A stretch of 64,000 bases of DNA from Mycobacterium sp. 236(2023) (lineage in GTDB: Bacteria > Actinomycetota > Actinomycetes > Mycobacteriales > Mycobacteriaceae): positions 248,001 through 312,000 of the forward strand of contig NZ_JARSBP010000004.1 in NCBI RefSeq assembly GCF_029623955.1, given 5' to 3'. Under the pieces are notes generated by a model. It saw only the letters and a program-made list of their open reading frames with translations, ran no database searches and was not told the DNA's origin. Within the stretch, counting starts at the first letter, position 1; each line of letters starts with the position of its first letter. The translations under genes were made by a program, and so were the position numbers. Shown here piece after piece: positions 27,297-35,983 of this stretch.

Positions 27297-27876
27297 ACCG
27301 GTGAACTGACACCGCGTAGTCGCCGCCGTCGAAGGGCTTCCGGTCCCACGTCGACCACCGGTCGACGAGGTCCAGGCCCGCAGCGCTCGCGATCTCGTCG
27401 TAGCGATCCAGCGTCAGCCGTCCCGAGACGAGCTGAAAACCCGCGACCAGCAGCCCGCCGGGAGCCAGCCGCGCCGCAAGCTGGGCGACGACCGTCGCCT
27501 CCGTCCCGCGGTCCAGGAAAATCATCACGTTGCCGGGCATCGCGACGACGTCGAAGGTTTCCGCGACGTGTTCGTCGGTCGTCACCAGGTCAGCCTCGAC
27601 CCAACGCAGCTCCGGCGCCTTGGCCCGTGCCGTGCCCAGCATCGAGGGATCTGCGTCGATTCCGACGACCGAGAAACCGCGGGCTGCGAGTTCGATTGCG
27701 ACCCTTCCGGTTCCGCATCCCGCGTCGAGCACAGTGGTACCGCCGGATCCCCGCAACAGCTGCTCGATCAGGTCGGCCTCGCCGTGCACACTCGCGCCTG
27801 ACTCCACCAGACGTTGCCAACGCGCGTCGTAGTCGTCACCCCGGGGCCGGTCGGACCGCTGCCATCGAGAGCTCAT
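27289..27876 (-). CDS. class I SAM-dependent methyltransferase
   Basis: A 195-residue Rossmann-fold methyltransferase. The SAM-binding motif I is VLDAGCGTGRVAIELAARG, followed by VVGIDADPSML (motif II) and the post-motif EADL and FDVVAMPGN strands. It ends with a beta-strand hairpin usual for this fold. The ATG at 27876 begins MSSRWQRSDRPRGDDYDARW, which looks like the homologous start; a GTG at 27927 would add 17 residues. The substrate cannot be read from the sequence. It is inserted on the opposite strand between pafA and pafB, which are adjacent in M. tuberculosis, overlapping the pafA end by 8 nt. Confidence 0.8.
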   Translation of the reverse strand: MSSRWQRSDRPRGDDYDARWQRLVESGASVHGEADLIEQLLRGSGGTTVLDAGCGTGRVAIELAARGFSVVGIDADPSMLGTARAKAPELRWVEADLVTTDEHVAETFDVVAMPGNVMIFLDRGTEATVVAQLAARLAPGGLLVAGFQLVSGRLTLDRYDEIASAAGLDLVDRWSTWDRKPFDGGDYAVSVHRFT

Positions 27877-27966
27877 ATCAGTCTGTTCTTCGCGCCAGCG
27901 CTCATCACCGGTCCATTGTGCCGACACGCGCCGAGATGGCCGCGCTGCGGGACCACCGCAGCGCCC

Positions 27967-27972
27967 TAAGCT
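27967..27972 (+). promoter_or_regulatory. -10 box for leaderless pafB
   Basis: TAAGCT fits TANNNT and ends 7 nt before the GTG of pafB at 27980. No Shine-Dalgarno sequence lies between them. Confidence 0.5.
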
Positions 27973-27979
27973 CTAAGCC

Positions 27980-28960
27980 GTGGCGATCTCGAAAGTCGAA
28001 CGGTTGATGAACCTTGTCATCGCACTGTTGTCGACGCGATCCTTCATCACTGCTGACAGGATCCGCGAGACGGTCTACGGCTACTCGGACGAAGCAAGCG
28101 ACGAGGCGTTCTCGCGCATGTTCGAGCGCGACAAGAACGAACTGCGCGACCTCGGTATCCCGTTGGAGACGGGACGGGTGTCGTCGACAGACCCCGCGGA
28201 GGGGTACCGCATCAACCGCGAGGCGTACGCGCTGCCCGCTGTGGAACTGAACCCCGACGAGGCGGCCGCCGTCGCCGTCGCCACCCAACTGTGGCAATCG
28301 CCCGAGCTGATCACCGCGACGCAGGGGGCCCTGCTCAAGCTGCGGGCGGCAGGCGCCGACATCGACGCCGCCGCCGACGACATCGCCATCACGTCCACCG
28401 CGGTCTTGCCCGGATTGCGGGGCTCGGAGGAAGTTCTCGGAATCCTGTTGTCCGCCATCGATTCCGGTCGCGCCGTGCAGTTCCGGTACCGTCCCGCGCG
28501 CAGCGAACCGTACGTGACACGCACCCTGGAACCATGGGGCGTGGTCACCGACCGGGGACGCTGGTATGTCGTCGGCCATGACCGCGATCGCGATGACACC
28601 AGGACGTTCCGGCTCTCGCGCATCGGGGCCGACGTGACTCCGATCGGCGCGGCCGGCACGGTGGCCAAGCCCGACGGTGTCGACCTGCGCGCCATCGTCG
28701 CCAAGGTCGTGGGGGACTGGCCCGCGACGGGCGAGGCCAGAGTGTGGGTTGCCGACGGCCGCGCCACCGCGTTGCGTCGCCGCGGCACGGTCGTCGGTCC
28801 GAAAGTGATAGGTGGGCGATCGGGGGACGAGATCACCGTGGACATCGGCATGTTCGACCGGCTCGCCAGGGAGGTCGCCGGGTACGGCGCCGATGCTCTG
28901 GCGCTGGAACCGGAATCGCTGCGCCACGACGTCATCGCGAGGCTGGAGGCGCACCTGTGA
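27980..28960 (+). CDS. pafB: WYL-domain transcriptional regulator PafB
   Basis: PafB forms the PafBC activator of the LexA/RecA-independent DNA-damage response in mycobacteria. The 326-residue product has an N-terminal winged helix (KVERLMNLVIALLSTRSFITADRIRETV), a middle helical part and a WYL domain with RAVQFRYRP and GRWYVVGHDRDRDDTRTFRLSRI. The gene starts with GTG at 27980, 7 nt after a TAAGCT -10 box, so the message is likely leaderless. Its stop overlaps the GTG of pafC (GTGA). It is no longer directly next to pafA here because of the inserted methyltransferase gene. Confidence 0.95.
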   Translation: MAISKVERLMNLVIALLSTRSFITADRIRETVYGYSDEASDEAFSRMFERDKNELRDLGIPLETGRVSSTDPAEGYRINREAYALPAVELNPDEAAAVAVATQLWQSPELITATQGALLKLRAAGADIDAAADDIAITSTAVLPGLRGSEEVLGILLSAIDSGRAVQFRYRPARSEPYVTRTLEPWGVVTDRGRWYVVGHDRDRDDTRTFRLSRIGADVTPIGAAGTVAKPDGVDLRAIVAKVVGDWPATGEARVWVADGRATALRRRGTVVGPKVIGGRSGDEITVDIGMFDRLAREVAGYGADALALEPESLRHDVIARLEAHL

Positions 28961-29943
28961 CGGCCATCAGTGCCCGGCTGGTGCGGCTGCTCAACATGGT
29001 GCCGTACTTCCAGGCCAACCCGAAGATCACCTACACCGAGGCCGCGTCCGACCTCGGAGTCAGCGTGAAGCAGCTGCGCGACGACCTCAACCAGCTGTGG
29101 ATGTGCGGCCTTCCCGGCTACGGTCCCGGCGACCTCATCGACTTCGAATTCTCCGGAGACACCATCGAAGTCACGTTCTCCGCGGGCATCGACCACCCGC
29201 TCCGGCTGACATCGCCGGAGGCCACCGGTGTGCTGGTGGCGCTGAGATCGCTGGTCGACGTGCCGGGCATGGTCGACCCCGAAGCCGCACGCAGCGCCAT
29301 CGCGAAGATCGAATCCGCGGCAGGCGCAGTCGGCCACAACGTCGAAGGAGCCGCGGTCGAGGAACCCGCACCGGTGGAAAGTGACGCCGCGGCAGCCGTA
29401 CGGACCGCGGTGCGCAACGGCCGCGCGCTGGCCATCGAGTACTACTCGGCCTCCCACGACATGCTGTCCAGCCGCATCGTCGACCCCATTCGCGTGGTGC
29501 TGGTCGCCGACCACAGCTATCTGGAGGCATGGTGCCGTACCGCGGAAGGGGTGCGGCTGTTCCGGTTCGACCGGATCGTCGACGCGCGGGTCCTCGACGA
29601 ACCGTCGCTGCCGCCCCCGCCCGCCGTGCAAGCCGGCCCGGACACGTCCCTGTTCGACCCCGACACCGCAGATCCGTCCCTGCCGACGGCGACGCTGCTG
29701 ATCGACCGGTCGGCGGCGTGGATGTTCGACTACTACCCGCTGCGGGTGCTGCGCGAATTCCCCGACGGCTCCTGTGAGGCGGCGATGACGTATGCCTCCG
29801 ACCAGTGGATGGCGCGCTTCGTCCTCGGGTTCGGTTCGGCGGTCAAGGTCCTCGAACCGGCCGAATTGGCCGACAGGGTCCGGCAATCGGCCGGTGCAGC
29901 GCTGGAGGCCTATCGGGTCGGCATCGAGTCACCGGGCGAGTAA
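28957..29943 (+). CDS. pafC: WYL-domain transcriptional regulator PafC
   Basis: PafC is the partner of PafB in the DNA-damage response activator. The 328-residue product has a winged-helix N-terminus (RLVRLLNMVPYFQANPKITYTEAASDLGVS, then KQLRDDLNQLWMCGLPGYGPGDLIDFEF) and a WYL domain (GRALAIEYYSASHDM, SYLEAWCRTAEGVRLFRFDRI). The GTG at 28957 overlaps the pafB stop, in keeping with coupled synthesis of a heterodimer. A TAAGCT box overlapping its stop at 29942-29947 probably drives tatA. Confidence 0.94.
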   Translation: MTAISARLVRLLNMVPYFQANPKITYTEAASDLGVSVKQLRDDLNQLWMCGLPGYGPGDLIDFEFSGDTIEVTFSAGIDHPLRLTSPEATGVLVALRSLVDVPGMVDPEAARSAIAKIESAAGAVGHNVEGAAVEEPAPVESDAAAAVRTAVRNGRALAIEYYSASHDMLSSRIVDPIRVVLVADHSYLEAWCRTAEGVRLFRFDRIVDARVLDEPSLPPPPAVQAGPDTSLFDPDTADPSLPTATLLIDRSAAWMFDYYPLRVLREFPDGSCEAAMTYASDQWMARFVLGFGSAVKVLEPAELADRVRQSAGAALEAYRVGIESPGE

Positions 29944-29960
29944 GCTGGTTCGCGACGTCT

Positions 29961-29966
29961 GGAGGT
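29961..29966 (+). promoter_or_regulatory. ribosome binding site fixing the tatA TTG start
   Basis: GGAGGT lies 7 nt before TTG at 29974. This decides an unusual TTG initiation codon; no ATG or GTG fits the conserved TatA N-terminus. Confidence 0.75.
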
Positions 29967-29973
29967 AACCAAA

Positions 29974-30243
29974 TTGGGTGGTCTACAACCTTGGCACTGG
30001 CTGATCGTCATTGCCGTGTTCGTGCTGCTCTTCGGCGCCAAGAAGCTCCCGGACGCAGCGCGTTCGCTGGGTAAGTCGATGCGCATCTTCAAGTCCGAGA
30101 TCAAGGAGATGCAGTCCGATTCGAACGGGGCCAAGGCCGATCAGCCGGAGCAGCCGACGCAGATCGCATCCGAGCGCGTCGTTGATCCGTCGACCGGGTC
30201 CACTACTGCGGCCGAATCGTCGGCCGACAAACGCCCGGCCTGA
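29974..30243 (+). CDS. tatA: Sec-independent protein translocase subunit TatA
   Basis: TatA oligomerises to form the pore-forming element of the twin-arginine translocase that exports folded proteins. The 89-residue product has the standard plan: a short N-terminal membrane helix (HWLIVIAVFVLLFGAKKLP), the FG hinge, an amphipathic helix (DAARSLGKSMRIFKSEIKEM) and an acidic, Ser/Thr-rich tail. The start is TTG with a strong ribosome site. It precedes tatC, and a 10-bp hairpin lies in the 70-bp gap between them, which may set different levels of the two subunits. No tatB is in the window. Confidence 0.95.
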   Translation: MGGLQPWHWLIVIAVFVLLFGAKKLPDAARSLGKSMRIFKSEIKEMQSDSNGAKADQPEQPTQIASERVVDPSTGSTTAAESSADKRPA

Positions 30244-30256
30244 TCGCTCGACTGGT

Positions 30257-30279
30257 GAACGCGGCCACCGGCCGCGTTC
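30257..30279 (+). terminator. 10-bp GC hairpin between tatA and tatC
   Basis: GAACGCGGCC-ACC-GGCCGCGTTC is a perfect stem with a 3-nt loop, starting 14 nt after the tatA stop. It lacks a T-run. It may act as a partial terminator or mRNA-processing and stabilising structure. Confidence 0.6.
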
Positions 30280-30313
30280 GTGATTTCGCGCCTGTGAACA
30301 TCTAGGCAGCCCT

Positions 30314-31264
30314 GTGCAGACACCCGGATTCTTCAAGAAACTCGATCCCCGGCAGCGTCGTTCACGGGTCAACCCCGACGGCACGATGTCGTTGGTCGAC
30401 CACCTGACCGAACTGCGCACCCGCCTGCTGATCGCGGTCATCGCTGTGCTGGCGACGACGATCCTCGGATTTCTCTGGTACAGCCACGGTTTCCTCGGGC
30501 TGCCCAGCCTCGGCGACTGGCTCAGGGGGCCCTACTGTGCCCTGCCGGATTCCGCGCGGGCGTCGATCACACCCGACGGCGAATGCCGGCTGCTGGCGAC
30601 GGCGCCGTTCGACCAGTTCATGCTGCGACTCAAGGTCGGCATGACCGCGGGCGTCGTGATGGCCTGCCCGGTGTGGCTGTATCAGCTGTGGGCGTTCATC
30701 ACCCCCGGGCTCTACGCCAAGGAGCGTCGCTTCGCCGTCGCGTTCGTCGTGGTCGGCGCGGTGCTGTTCATCGGCGGCGCGATCCTCGCCTACGTGGTGC
30801 TGTCCAAAGCGCTGGCGTTCCTGCTGACCGTCGGTAGCGACGTCCAGGTCACCGCGCTGTCCGGTGACCAGTACTTCGGATTCCTGATCAACCTGCTTCT
30901 GGTCTTCGGCATCAGCTTCGAGTTCCCGCTGCTGATCATCATGCTCAACCTCGTCGGAATCCTCACCTACGAGCGGCTCAAGGCGTGGCGGCGCGGACTG
31001 ATCATGGGCCTGTTCATCTTCTGCGCATTCGTCACGCCCGGTTCGGATCCCTTCTCCATGCTGGCGCTGGCACTGGCGATGACGCTGCTGATGGAGGTCG
31101 CGATCCAGATCGCCCGGATCAGCGACAAGCGCAAGGCGCGCCGCGCAGCCCTTGAGGAGATACCTGACGACGTCGCCGGGCCCATCGGAGCCGCGGAACC
31201 GATCGAGGCACCCACGGCCGTGCCGACTCCGTCGCGGCTCAAGGTCGATGACGACGCAACCTGA
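30314..31264 (+). CDS. tatC: Sec-independent protein translocase subunit TatC
   Basis: TatC is the polytopic receptor for twin-arginine signal peptides. The 316-residue product has six membrane helices and the conserved N-terminal MSLVDHLTELRTRLL segment, whose Glu contacts the signal peptide. The QLWAFITPGLYAKERR loop and FEFPLLIIMLNLVGILTYERLKAWRR region are also diagnostic. A ~40-residue charged, Pro-rich cytoplasmic tail follows the last helix. GTG at 30314 is the start. The last 17 nt overlap helY, so tatA-tatC-helY is probably one transcription unit, as in M. tuberculosis. Confidence 0.96.
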   Translation: MQTPGFFKKLDPRQRRSRVNPDGTMSLVDHLTELRTRLLIAVIAVLATTILGFLWYSHGFLGLPSLGDWLRGPYCALPDSARASITPDGECRLLATAPFDQFMLRLKVGMTAGVVMACPVWLYQLWAFITPGLYAKERRFAVAFVVVGAVLFIGGAILAYVVLSKALAFLLTVGSDVQVTALSGDQYFGFLINLLLVFGISFEFPLLIIMLNLVGILTYERLKAWRRGLIMGLFIFCAFVTPGSDPFSMLALALAMTLLMEVAIQIARISDKRKARRAALEEIPDDVAGPIGAAEPIEAPTAVPTPSRLKVDDDAT

Positions 31265-34013
31265 GTCCCCTGAGTCTTCGGACAGCATCGCGGCGTTCAC
31301 CGCTCTGCTGCCCTTCGCACTGGACGAATTTCAGCGCCGCGCGTGTGAGGCGCTCGCTCAGGGGCACGGCGTGCTGGTCTGTGCGCCCACCGGGGCGGGC
31401 AAGACGGTGGTCGGGGAGTTCGCCGTCCACCTGGCGCTCGCCGCGGGGCGAAAATGCTTCTACACCACTCCGATCAAGGCGCTGAGCAACCAGAAACACA
31501 ACGACCTGGTGCGCCGCTACGGGTCCGAGCGCATCGGCCTGCTCACCGGCGATCAGAACATCAACGGTGACGCCGACGTCGTCGTCATGACCACCGAGGT
31601 GCTCCGCAACATGCTGTATGCGGATTCCCCAGCGCTGCAGGGCCTTTCCTACGTCGTCATGGACGAAGTGCACTTCCTGGCAGACCGGATGCGCGGCGCG
31701 GTCTGGGAAGAAGTCATCCTGCACCTGCCCGATGACGTCCGCCTGGTCAGCCTGTCCGCAACGGTGAGCAACGCCGAGGAGTTCGGTGGATGGATCAAGG
31801 CGGTGCGCGGCGATACGACGGTCGTCGTCGACGAACATCGGCCGGTCCCGCTGTGGCAGCACGTCATGGTCGGCAGAAGGCTCCTCGACCTGTTCGACTA
31901 CCGCGCCTCCGGCCCGGCCACGCGCAACCTACTCGTCGACCCGGAGCTGTTGCGCCACATCGCACATCGGCGTGAAGCCGAGCGGCTCGTCGACTGGCAA
32001 CCCCGCGGCCGCGGCCGCTCCGGCCGACCGCCCAACCTGTACCGCACTCCCGGCAGGCCCGAGGTGATCAGCGTCCTCGAGCAGGCCGAACTCCTGCCCG
32101 CCATCACGTTCATCTTCTCCCGCGCCGGCTGTGATGCCGCCGTCAAACAATGCCTGAGGTCGTCGCTGCGGTTGACCACCCACGAGGAGCGGGCCCGCAT
32201 CTCGGAGGTGATCGACCGCCGAACCGCCGATCTCAACGACACCGACCTGATCGTGCTCGACTACCACGAGTGGCGCGAGGGGTTGCTGCGCGGCCTGGCC
32301 GCCCACCACGCGGGGATGCTCCCGACGTTCCGCCACACCGTCGAGGAACTGTTCACCGCGGGATTGGTCAAAGCTGTATTCGCCACGGAGACACTGGCTT
32401 TGGGCATCAACATGCCGGCCAGGACCGTGGTCCTTGAGCGTCTGGTGAAGTACAACGGTGAACAGCACCTGCCGCTGACGCCGGGGGAGTACACCCAGCT
32501 CACCGGCCGGGCAGGCCGCCGCGGGATCGACGTCGAGGGCCACGCGGTGGCGCTCTGGAACCCCGACGTCGACCCCGCCGAAGTCGCCGGGTTGGCATCG
32601 ACGCGGACGTTCCCTCTGCGCAGCTCGTTCGCCCCGACCTACAACATGACCATCAACCTCGTCCACCAGATGGGGCCGACGCAGGCGCATCAGCTGTTGG
32701 AGCGGTCGTTCGCGCAGTATCAGGCCGACCGGTCGGTCACCGGGCTGGTCCGCGGCGTCGAACGGGGTGAGCGGATGCTCGCCGACATCGCAGCCGAGTT
32801 GGGCGGTCGGGACGCCGCCATCCTCGACTATGTGCGGTTGCGCGCCCAGGTCACGGAGAAGGAACGCGCCCAATCGCGGGCATCGCGGCTGCAGCGGCGC
32901 CAGGCCACCAACGATGCGCTCGCATCGCTGCGCCGCGGCGACATCATCACGATCAACAGCGGCAAGCGGGGCGGGCTGGCCGTCGTGCTCGAACCTGCCC
33001 GCGACGACGAGGACCCGCGCCCGCTCGTGCTCTCCGAACATCGATGGGCCGGGCGGATCTCGTCGGCCGACTTCTCGGGCGCCGCAGGACCCGTCGGCAA
33101 GATGACGCTGCCCAAACGCATCGAGCACCGCAATCCGCGGGCCCGCCGCGATCTCGCGTCGGCTCTGAGATCCGCAGCCGCCGGCCTCGATGTGCCGTCG
33201 GCGCAGCGACGCAGAAGCGGTGCCGAACCCGACCGGGACATCGATCCCGAGTTGGCCGTGCTCCGGGACCGCGTCCGGGCACATCGGGCCCACGGCCTGC
33301 CCGACCGCGAAGCGCAGGCCCGGGTCGCCGAGCGCTACCTGCGCCTGGAGCGGGACAACGAGCAGCTGCGCACCAAGATCGCCGCCGCGACGAACTCCCT
33401 GGCCAACACCTTCGACAGGATCGTGGTGCTGCTGACGGAACGCGGGTTCATCGCGACCGATGGCGAAGGGAGTGCGCCGATCGTGACCGACGACGGCAGG
33501 CTGCTGGCCCGCATCTACAGCGAAAGTGATCTGCTCGTCGCCGAATGCCTCCGGGCGGGCGTGTGGGATGAGCTCGACCCGGCCGAGCTGGCGGCCGCGC
33601 TCTCATCGGTGCTCTACGAATCGCGCCGCGACGGCCGCGGCCCCGGCGACGGATCCGAGATCCCCACCGGCAGACTGCGCCGCGCACTCAACCAGACGCG
33701 CAGGTTGTGGACGGAACTGCGCAGCGATGAGCAACGCCACCGCATCACGCAGAGTCGCGAACCCGACGACGGTTTCGTCGCAGCCGTCCACCGGTGGGCC
33801 AGCACCGGCGACCTGGCCGCGGCACTGGCCGCCAGCGACACCGCAGGAACGGGTTCGACGATGTCCGCGGGCGATTTCGTGCGGTGGTGCCGCCAGGTGC
33901 TCGATCTGGCTGACCAGGTACGCAATGCCGCGCCGTCGGCGGCTTTGCGGGCGACCGCGAAACGCGCAATCGCCGACGTTCGGCGCGGCGTCGTAGCTGT
34001 TGATGCCGGGTAG
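31248..34013 (+). CDS. helY: Ski2-like DExH-box RNA helicase HelY
   Basis: A 921-residue superfamily-2 helicase of the Ski2/Mtr4 type, probably acting in RNA turnover. Walker A is APTGAGKT (46-53), Ia is TTPIKALSNQKH, motif II is DEVH (Asp139), motif III is SLSATVSN, and motif VI is QLTGRAGRRGID. A long C-terminal part with coiled-coil character (REAQARVAERYLRLERDNEQL) follows, as in Mtr4-like arch regions. The ATG at 31248, inside tatC, gives MTTQPESPESS; the frame is open upstream but there shadows tatC. The stop TAG forms part of the -10-like TAGTGT box for the next gene. Confidence 0.93.
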   Translation: MTTQPESPESSDSIAAFTALLPFALDEFQRRACEALAQGHGVLVCAPTGAGKTVVGEFAVHLALAAGRKCFYTTPIKALSNQKHNDLVRRYGSERIGLLTGDQNINGDADVVVMTTEVLRNMLYADSPALQGLSYVVMDEVHFLADRMRGAVWEEVILHLPDDVRLVSLSATVSNAEEFGGWIKAVRGDTTVVVDEHRPVPLWQHVMVGRRLLDLFDYRASGPATRNLLVDPELLRHIAHRREAERLVDWQPRGRGRSGRPPNLYRTPGRPEVISVLEQAELLPAITFIFSRAGCDAAVKQCLRSSLRLTTHEERARISEVIDRRTADLNDTDLIVLDYHEWREGLLRGLAAHHAGMLPTFRHTVEELFTAGLVKAVFATETLALGINMPARTVVLERLVKYNGEQHLPLTPGEYTQLTGRAGRRGIDVEGHAVALWNPDVDPAEVAGLASTRTFPLRSSFAPTYNMTINLVHQMGPTQAHQLLERSFAQYQADRSVTGLVRGVERGERMLADIAAELGGRDAAILDYVRLRAQVTEKERAQSRASRLQRRQATNDALASLRRGDIITINSGKRGGLAVVLEPARDDEDPRPLVLSEHRWAGRISSADFSGAAGPVGKMTLPKRIEHRNPRARRDLASALRSAAAGLDVPSAQRRRSGAEPDRDIDPELAVLRDRVRAHRAHGLPDREAQARVAERYLRLERDNEQLRTKIAAATNSLANTFDRIVVLLTERGFIATDGEGSAPIVTDDGRLLARIYSESDLLVAECLRAGVWDELDPAELAAALSSVLYESRRDGRGPGDGSEIPTGRLRRALNQTRRLWTELRSDEQRHRITQSREPDDGFVAAVHRWASTGDLAAALAASDTAGTGSTMSAGDFVRWCRQVLDLADQVRNAAPSAALRATAKRAIADVRRGVVAVDAG

Positions 34014-34059
34014 TGTGTGGTGCCAGCAGCTTCGAAGCCGCAGATGACCAAGGAGAGAA

Positions 34060-34872
34060 ATGAGCGGACCGCAGGGATCTGATCCGACGCAGCCGTGGCC
34101 AGGCCAGCAGCCTGACCAGGGGGCGGACCAGCCGGCGGGCGATGCGGCGGCGACCCAGGGCTGGCAGCCCCCGACACCGGGCGCGGGCCAGCAGGCTCCC
34201 GGCTCCGAGCAGCCGGCATGGCAGCAGCCGCCGGCCTACACGCCGCAGCAGTACCCGCAGTACCAGCAGCCGACGCAGCCGCCCACCTACTCGCCGCAGC
34301 AGTATCCGCAGGATCAGTACGGGCAGCAGCAGCCGACGGAATACAATCCGGCGGCCAACCCGCCCCAGTATCCGCCGCCTGGCCAGTACAGCCAGCCTGG
34401 CGGCTACGGCCAGCAGCAGTACGGTCAGCCGGGCGCCTACGGTCAGCAGCCGGGCCAGTACGGCCAGCAGCCAGGCCAGTACGGCCAGTTCCCGGGGGCG
34501 CCCGGCTTCACGCCGGGACCCGAGGGGGGCTCGAAGCGTTCGATGGCGGTCATCGGCGGCGTGGTGGGGGCTCTCGTCCTCGTCATCGTCGTGGTCGTGG
34601 CGGTGCTGGGCTTCTGGAAGCCGGGCTTCTTCGTGACCACCAAACTCGACGTCAACGCCGCGCAGACGGGTGTCGAGCAGATTCTGACCGACGAGTCCAA
34701 CGGCTACGGCGCGCAGAACGTCAACGACGTCAAGTGCAACGGCGGCGTGAGCCCGACGGTGAAGAAGGGTGACACCTTCAACTGCGAGGTCAGCATCGAC
34801 GGCACGAAGCGTCAGGTCACCGTGACATTCCAGGACGACAGCGGTACCTACGAGGTCGGCCGCCCGAAGTAA
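34060..34872 (+). CDS. DUF4333 membrane protein with Gln/Pro/Tyr-rich N-terminus
   Basis: A 270-residue protein equivalent in place to M. tuberculosis Rv2091c. The first ~155 residues are low-complexity and cytoplasmic, built of PQQYPQ and GQQPGQY-like repeats. One membrane helix follows (AVIGGVVGALVLVIVVVVAVLGF, ~164-187). The C-terminal ~80 residues form an extracytoplasmic DUF4333 domain with two cysteines (VKCNGG, FNCEVS) likely disulphide-bonded. The ATG at 34060 is preceded by AAGGAGAG, and TAGTGT at 34011-34016 is a possible -10. Function is unknown; the tail resembles small mycobacterial surface domains that bind lipids or proteins. Confidence 0.82.
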   Translation: MSGPQGSDPTQPWPGQQPDQGADQPAGDAAATQGWQPPTPGAGQQAPGSEQPAWQQPPAYTPQQYPQYQQPTQPPTYSPQQYPQDQYGQQQPTEYNPAANPPQYPPPGQYSQPGGYGQQQYGQPGAYGQQPGQYGQQPGQYGQFPGAPGFTPGPEGGSKRSMAVIGGVVGALVLVIVVVVAVLGFWKPGFFVTTKLDVNAAQTGVEQILTDESNGYGAQNVNDVKCNGGVSPTVKKGDTFNCEVSIDGTKRQVTVTFQDDSGTYEVGRPK

Positions 34873-34894
34873 CCGGGGCTTGTCTAGAGCTTGG

Positions 34895-35860
34895 CTACAG
34901 CTTGTCTAAAGCGGTCTGGAGTCGTCCGATCGACGACGACACGCCGTAGCGCTCGGCCAGTTCGGCGACTTTGCGGGGGTGGCGCGCGGCCAGCGGAAGC
35001 TCGTCGCCGTCGGTCGACCAGCTGATGTCTGCGTCGGTGGCCACCCGCACCACGGGCCCCGCCTTCTCGATGTAGTCCGACGCGGCGAGCAGCTTGTTGC
35101 GGTGCGCCTTGGACAGCTTCGACGACGGGTCCTGCGCGGCGGCGACGATGTTCTCCAGCGAGCCGTGCTGTGCCAGCAGCGTGGCCGCGGTCTTTTCGCC
35201 GATGCCGGGGACGCCGGGTAGCCCGTCGGACGGATCGCCGCGCAGCAGAGCCAGCTCGACGTAGGCGGGCCCGGCGCGGTCGAGCGGAACACCGTAGGTC
35301 TCGGACACTTCGTCGGGGCCCCACTTGATCGCTTTGGCCAGCCCCTTGCCGAGATAGAGGACCCGAACGGGCACCGGCTCATCGCGAACCAGCTGCAGCA
35401 GGTCGCGGTCACCACTGACGACGACCACCGGGTCGCTGGTCTCACGGCTGGCGAGGGTGCCGAGCACGTCGTCGGCCTCGCACTGTGGAGCACCGGCGGT
35501 GGCGATGCCGAACGCGTCGAGGATCTCCATGATCATGTCGACCTGCGGGCTCAGGTCGTCGGGCACTTCCTCCACGTCGGGCTTCGCGCCGGGGGTCTCC
35601 TCCTCGACACGGTGCGCCTTGTAGGACGGGATCAGGTCGACGCGCCACTGCGGGCGCCAGTCGTCGTCGCGGCACACCACCAATCGACGCGGGCGTTCCC
35701 GGGTGATGACCGTGGAGACGGCGTCGAGAAAGCCGCGCAACGCGTTGACGGGCCGGCCGTCGGGTGCCGTGATCGACGACGGGACACCGAAGTACGAGCG
35801 GAACCACATGCTCGCACCGTCGAGGAGGACCAGCGGAGCTTCATTGGACGTGCGGGCCAT
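34895..35860 (-). CDS. 5'-3' exonuclease (flap endonuclease fold)
   Basis: A 321-residue stand-alone homologue of the 5' nuclease domain of DNA polymerase I, matching M. tuberculosis Rv2090 in place. Metal-binding acidic residues are visible in LVLLDGASMWFRSYFG, QCEADDVLGTLA and VSGDRDLLQLV. The helix-hairpin-helix is LLRGDPSDGLPGVPGIGEKTAATLLAQHG. It would remove RNA primers and flaps in replication and repair. Two ATGs three codons apart are possible; 35860 is preferred because GGCAGG lies 9 nt before it, while it is too close to 35869. The 3' end faces the DUF4333 gene with a 22-nt gap. Confidence 0.88.
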   Translation of the reverse strand: MARTSNEAPLVLLDGASMWFRSYFGVPSSITAPDGRPVNALRGFLDAVSTVITRERPRRLVVCRDDDWRPQWRVDLIPSYKAHRVEEETPGAKPDVEEVPDDLSPQVDMIMEILDAFGIATAGAPQCEADDVLGTLASRETSDPVVVVSGDRDLLQLVRDEPVPVRVLYLGKGLAKAIKWGPDEVSETYGVPLDRAGPAYVELALLRGDPSDGLPGVPGIGEKTAATLLAQHGSLENIVAAAQDPSSKLSKAHRNKLLAASDYIEKAGPVVRVATDADISWSTDGDELPLAARHPRKVAELAERYGVSSSIGRLQTALDKL

Positions 35861-35890
35861 GCGGGCCATCCTGCCAGGTGCCCTTTTCCC

Positions 35891-35950
35891 GCGAGCAGAC
35901 ACAAACTCACACGCATTTGCGGCGATTGGTGTGAGTTTGTGTCTGCTCGC
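35891..35950. repeat. 22-bp perfect inverted repeat
   Basis: The arms at 35891-35912 (starting GCGAGCAGACACAAACTC) and 35929-35950 are exact reverse complements, separated by 16 nt. The element fills most of the 123-bp gap between two divergent genes, so it cannot be a simple 3' terminator for either. Related GCGAGCAGACGCAAA-type sequences are recalled from mycobacterial intergenic regions, so it may be one copy of a dispersed REP-like family or a regulatory site. Confidence 0.7.
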
Positions 35951-35970
35951 CGGGGCGCAGGGTGCCCGAT

Positions 35971-35976
35971 TAGCCT
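35971..35976 (+). promoter_or_regulatory. -10 box for leaderless peptidase gene
   Basis: TAGCCT (TANNNT) ends 7 nt before the ATG at 35984. There is no Shine-Dalgarno sequence, which suggests a leaderless transcript. Confidence 0.5.
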
Positions 35977-35983
35977 GGACGGC

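Noticed and set aside
34201..34500. Short-period DNA repeats inside the DUF4333 gene as a possible VNTR or CRISPR.
   Set aside because: The repetition follows from Gln/Pro/Tyr-rich codons in a coding frame and is irregular; there are no equal spacers.
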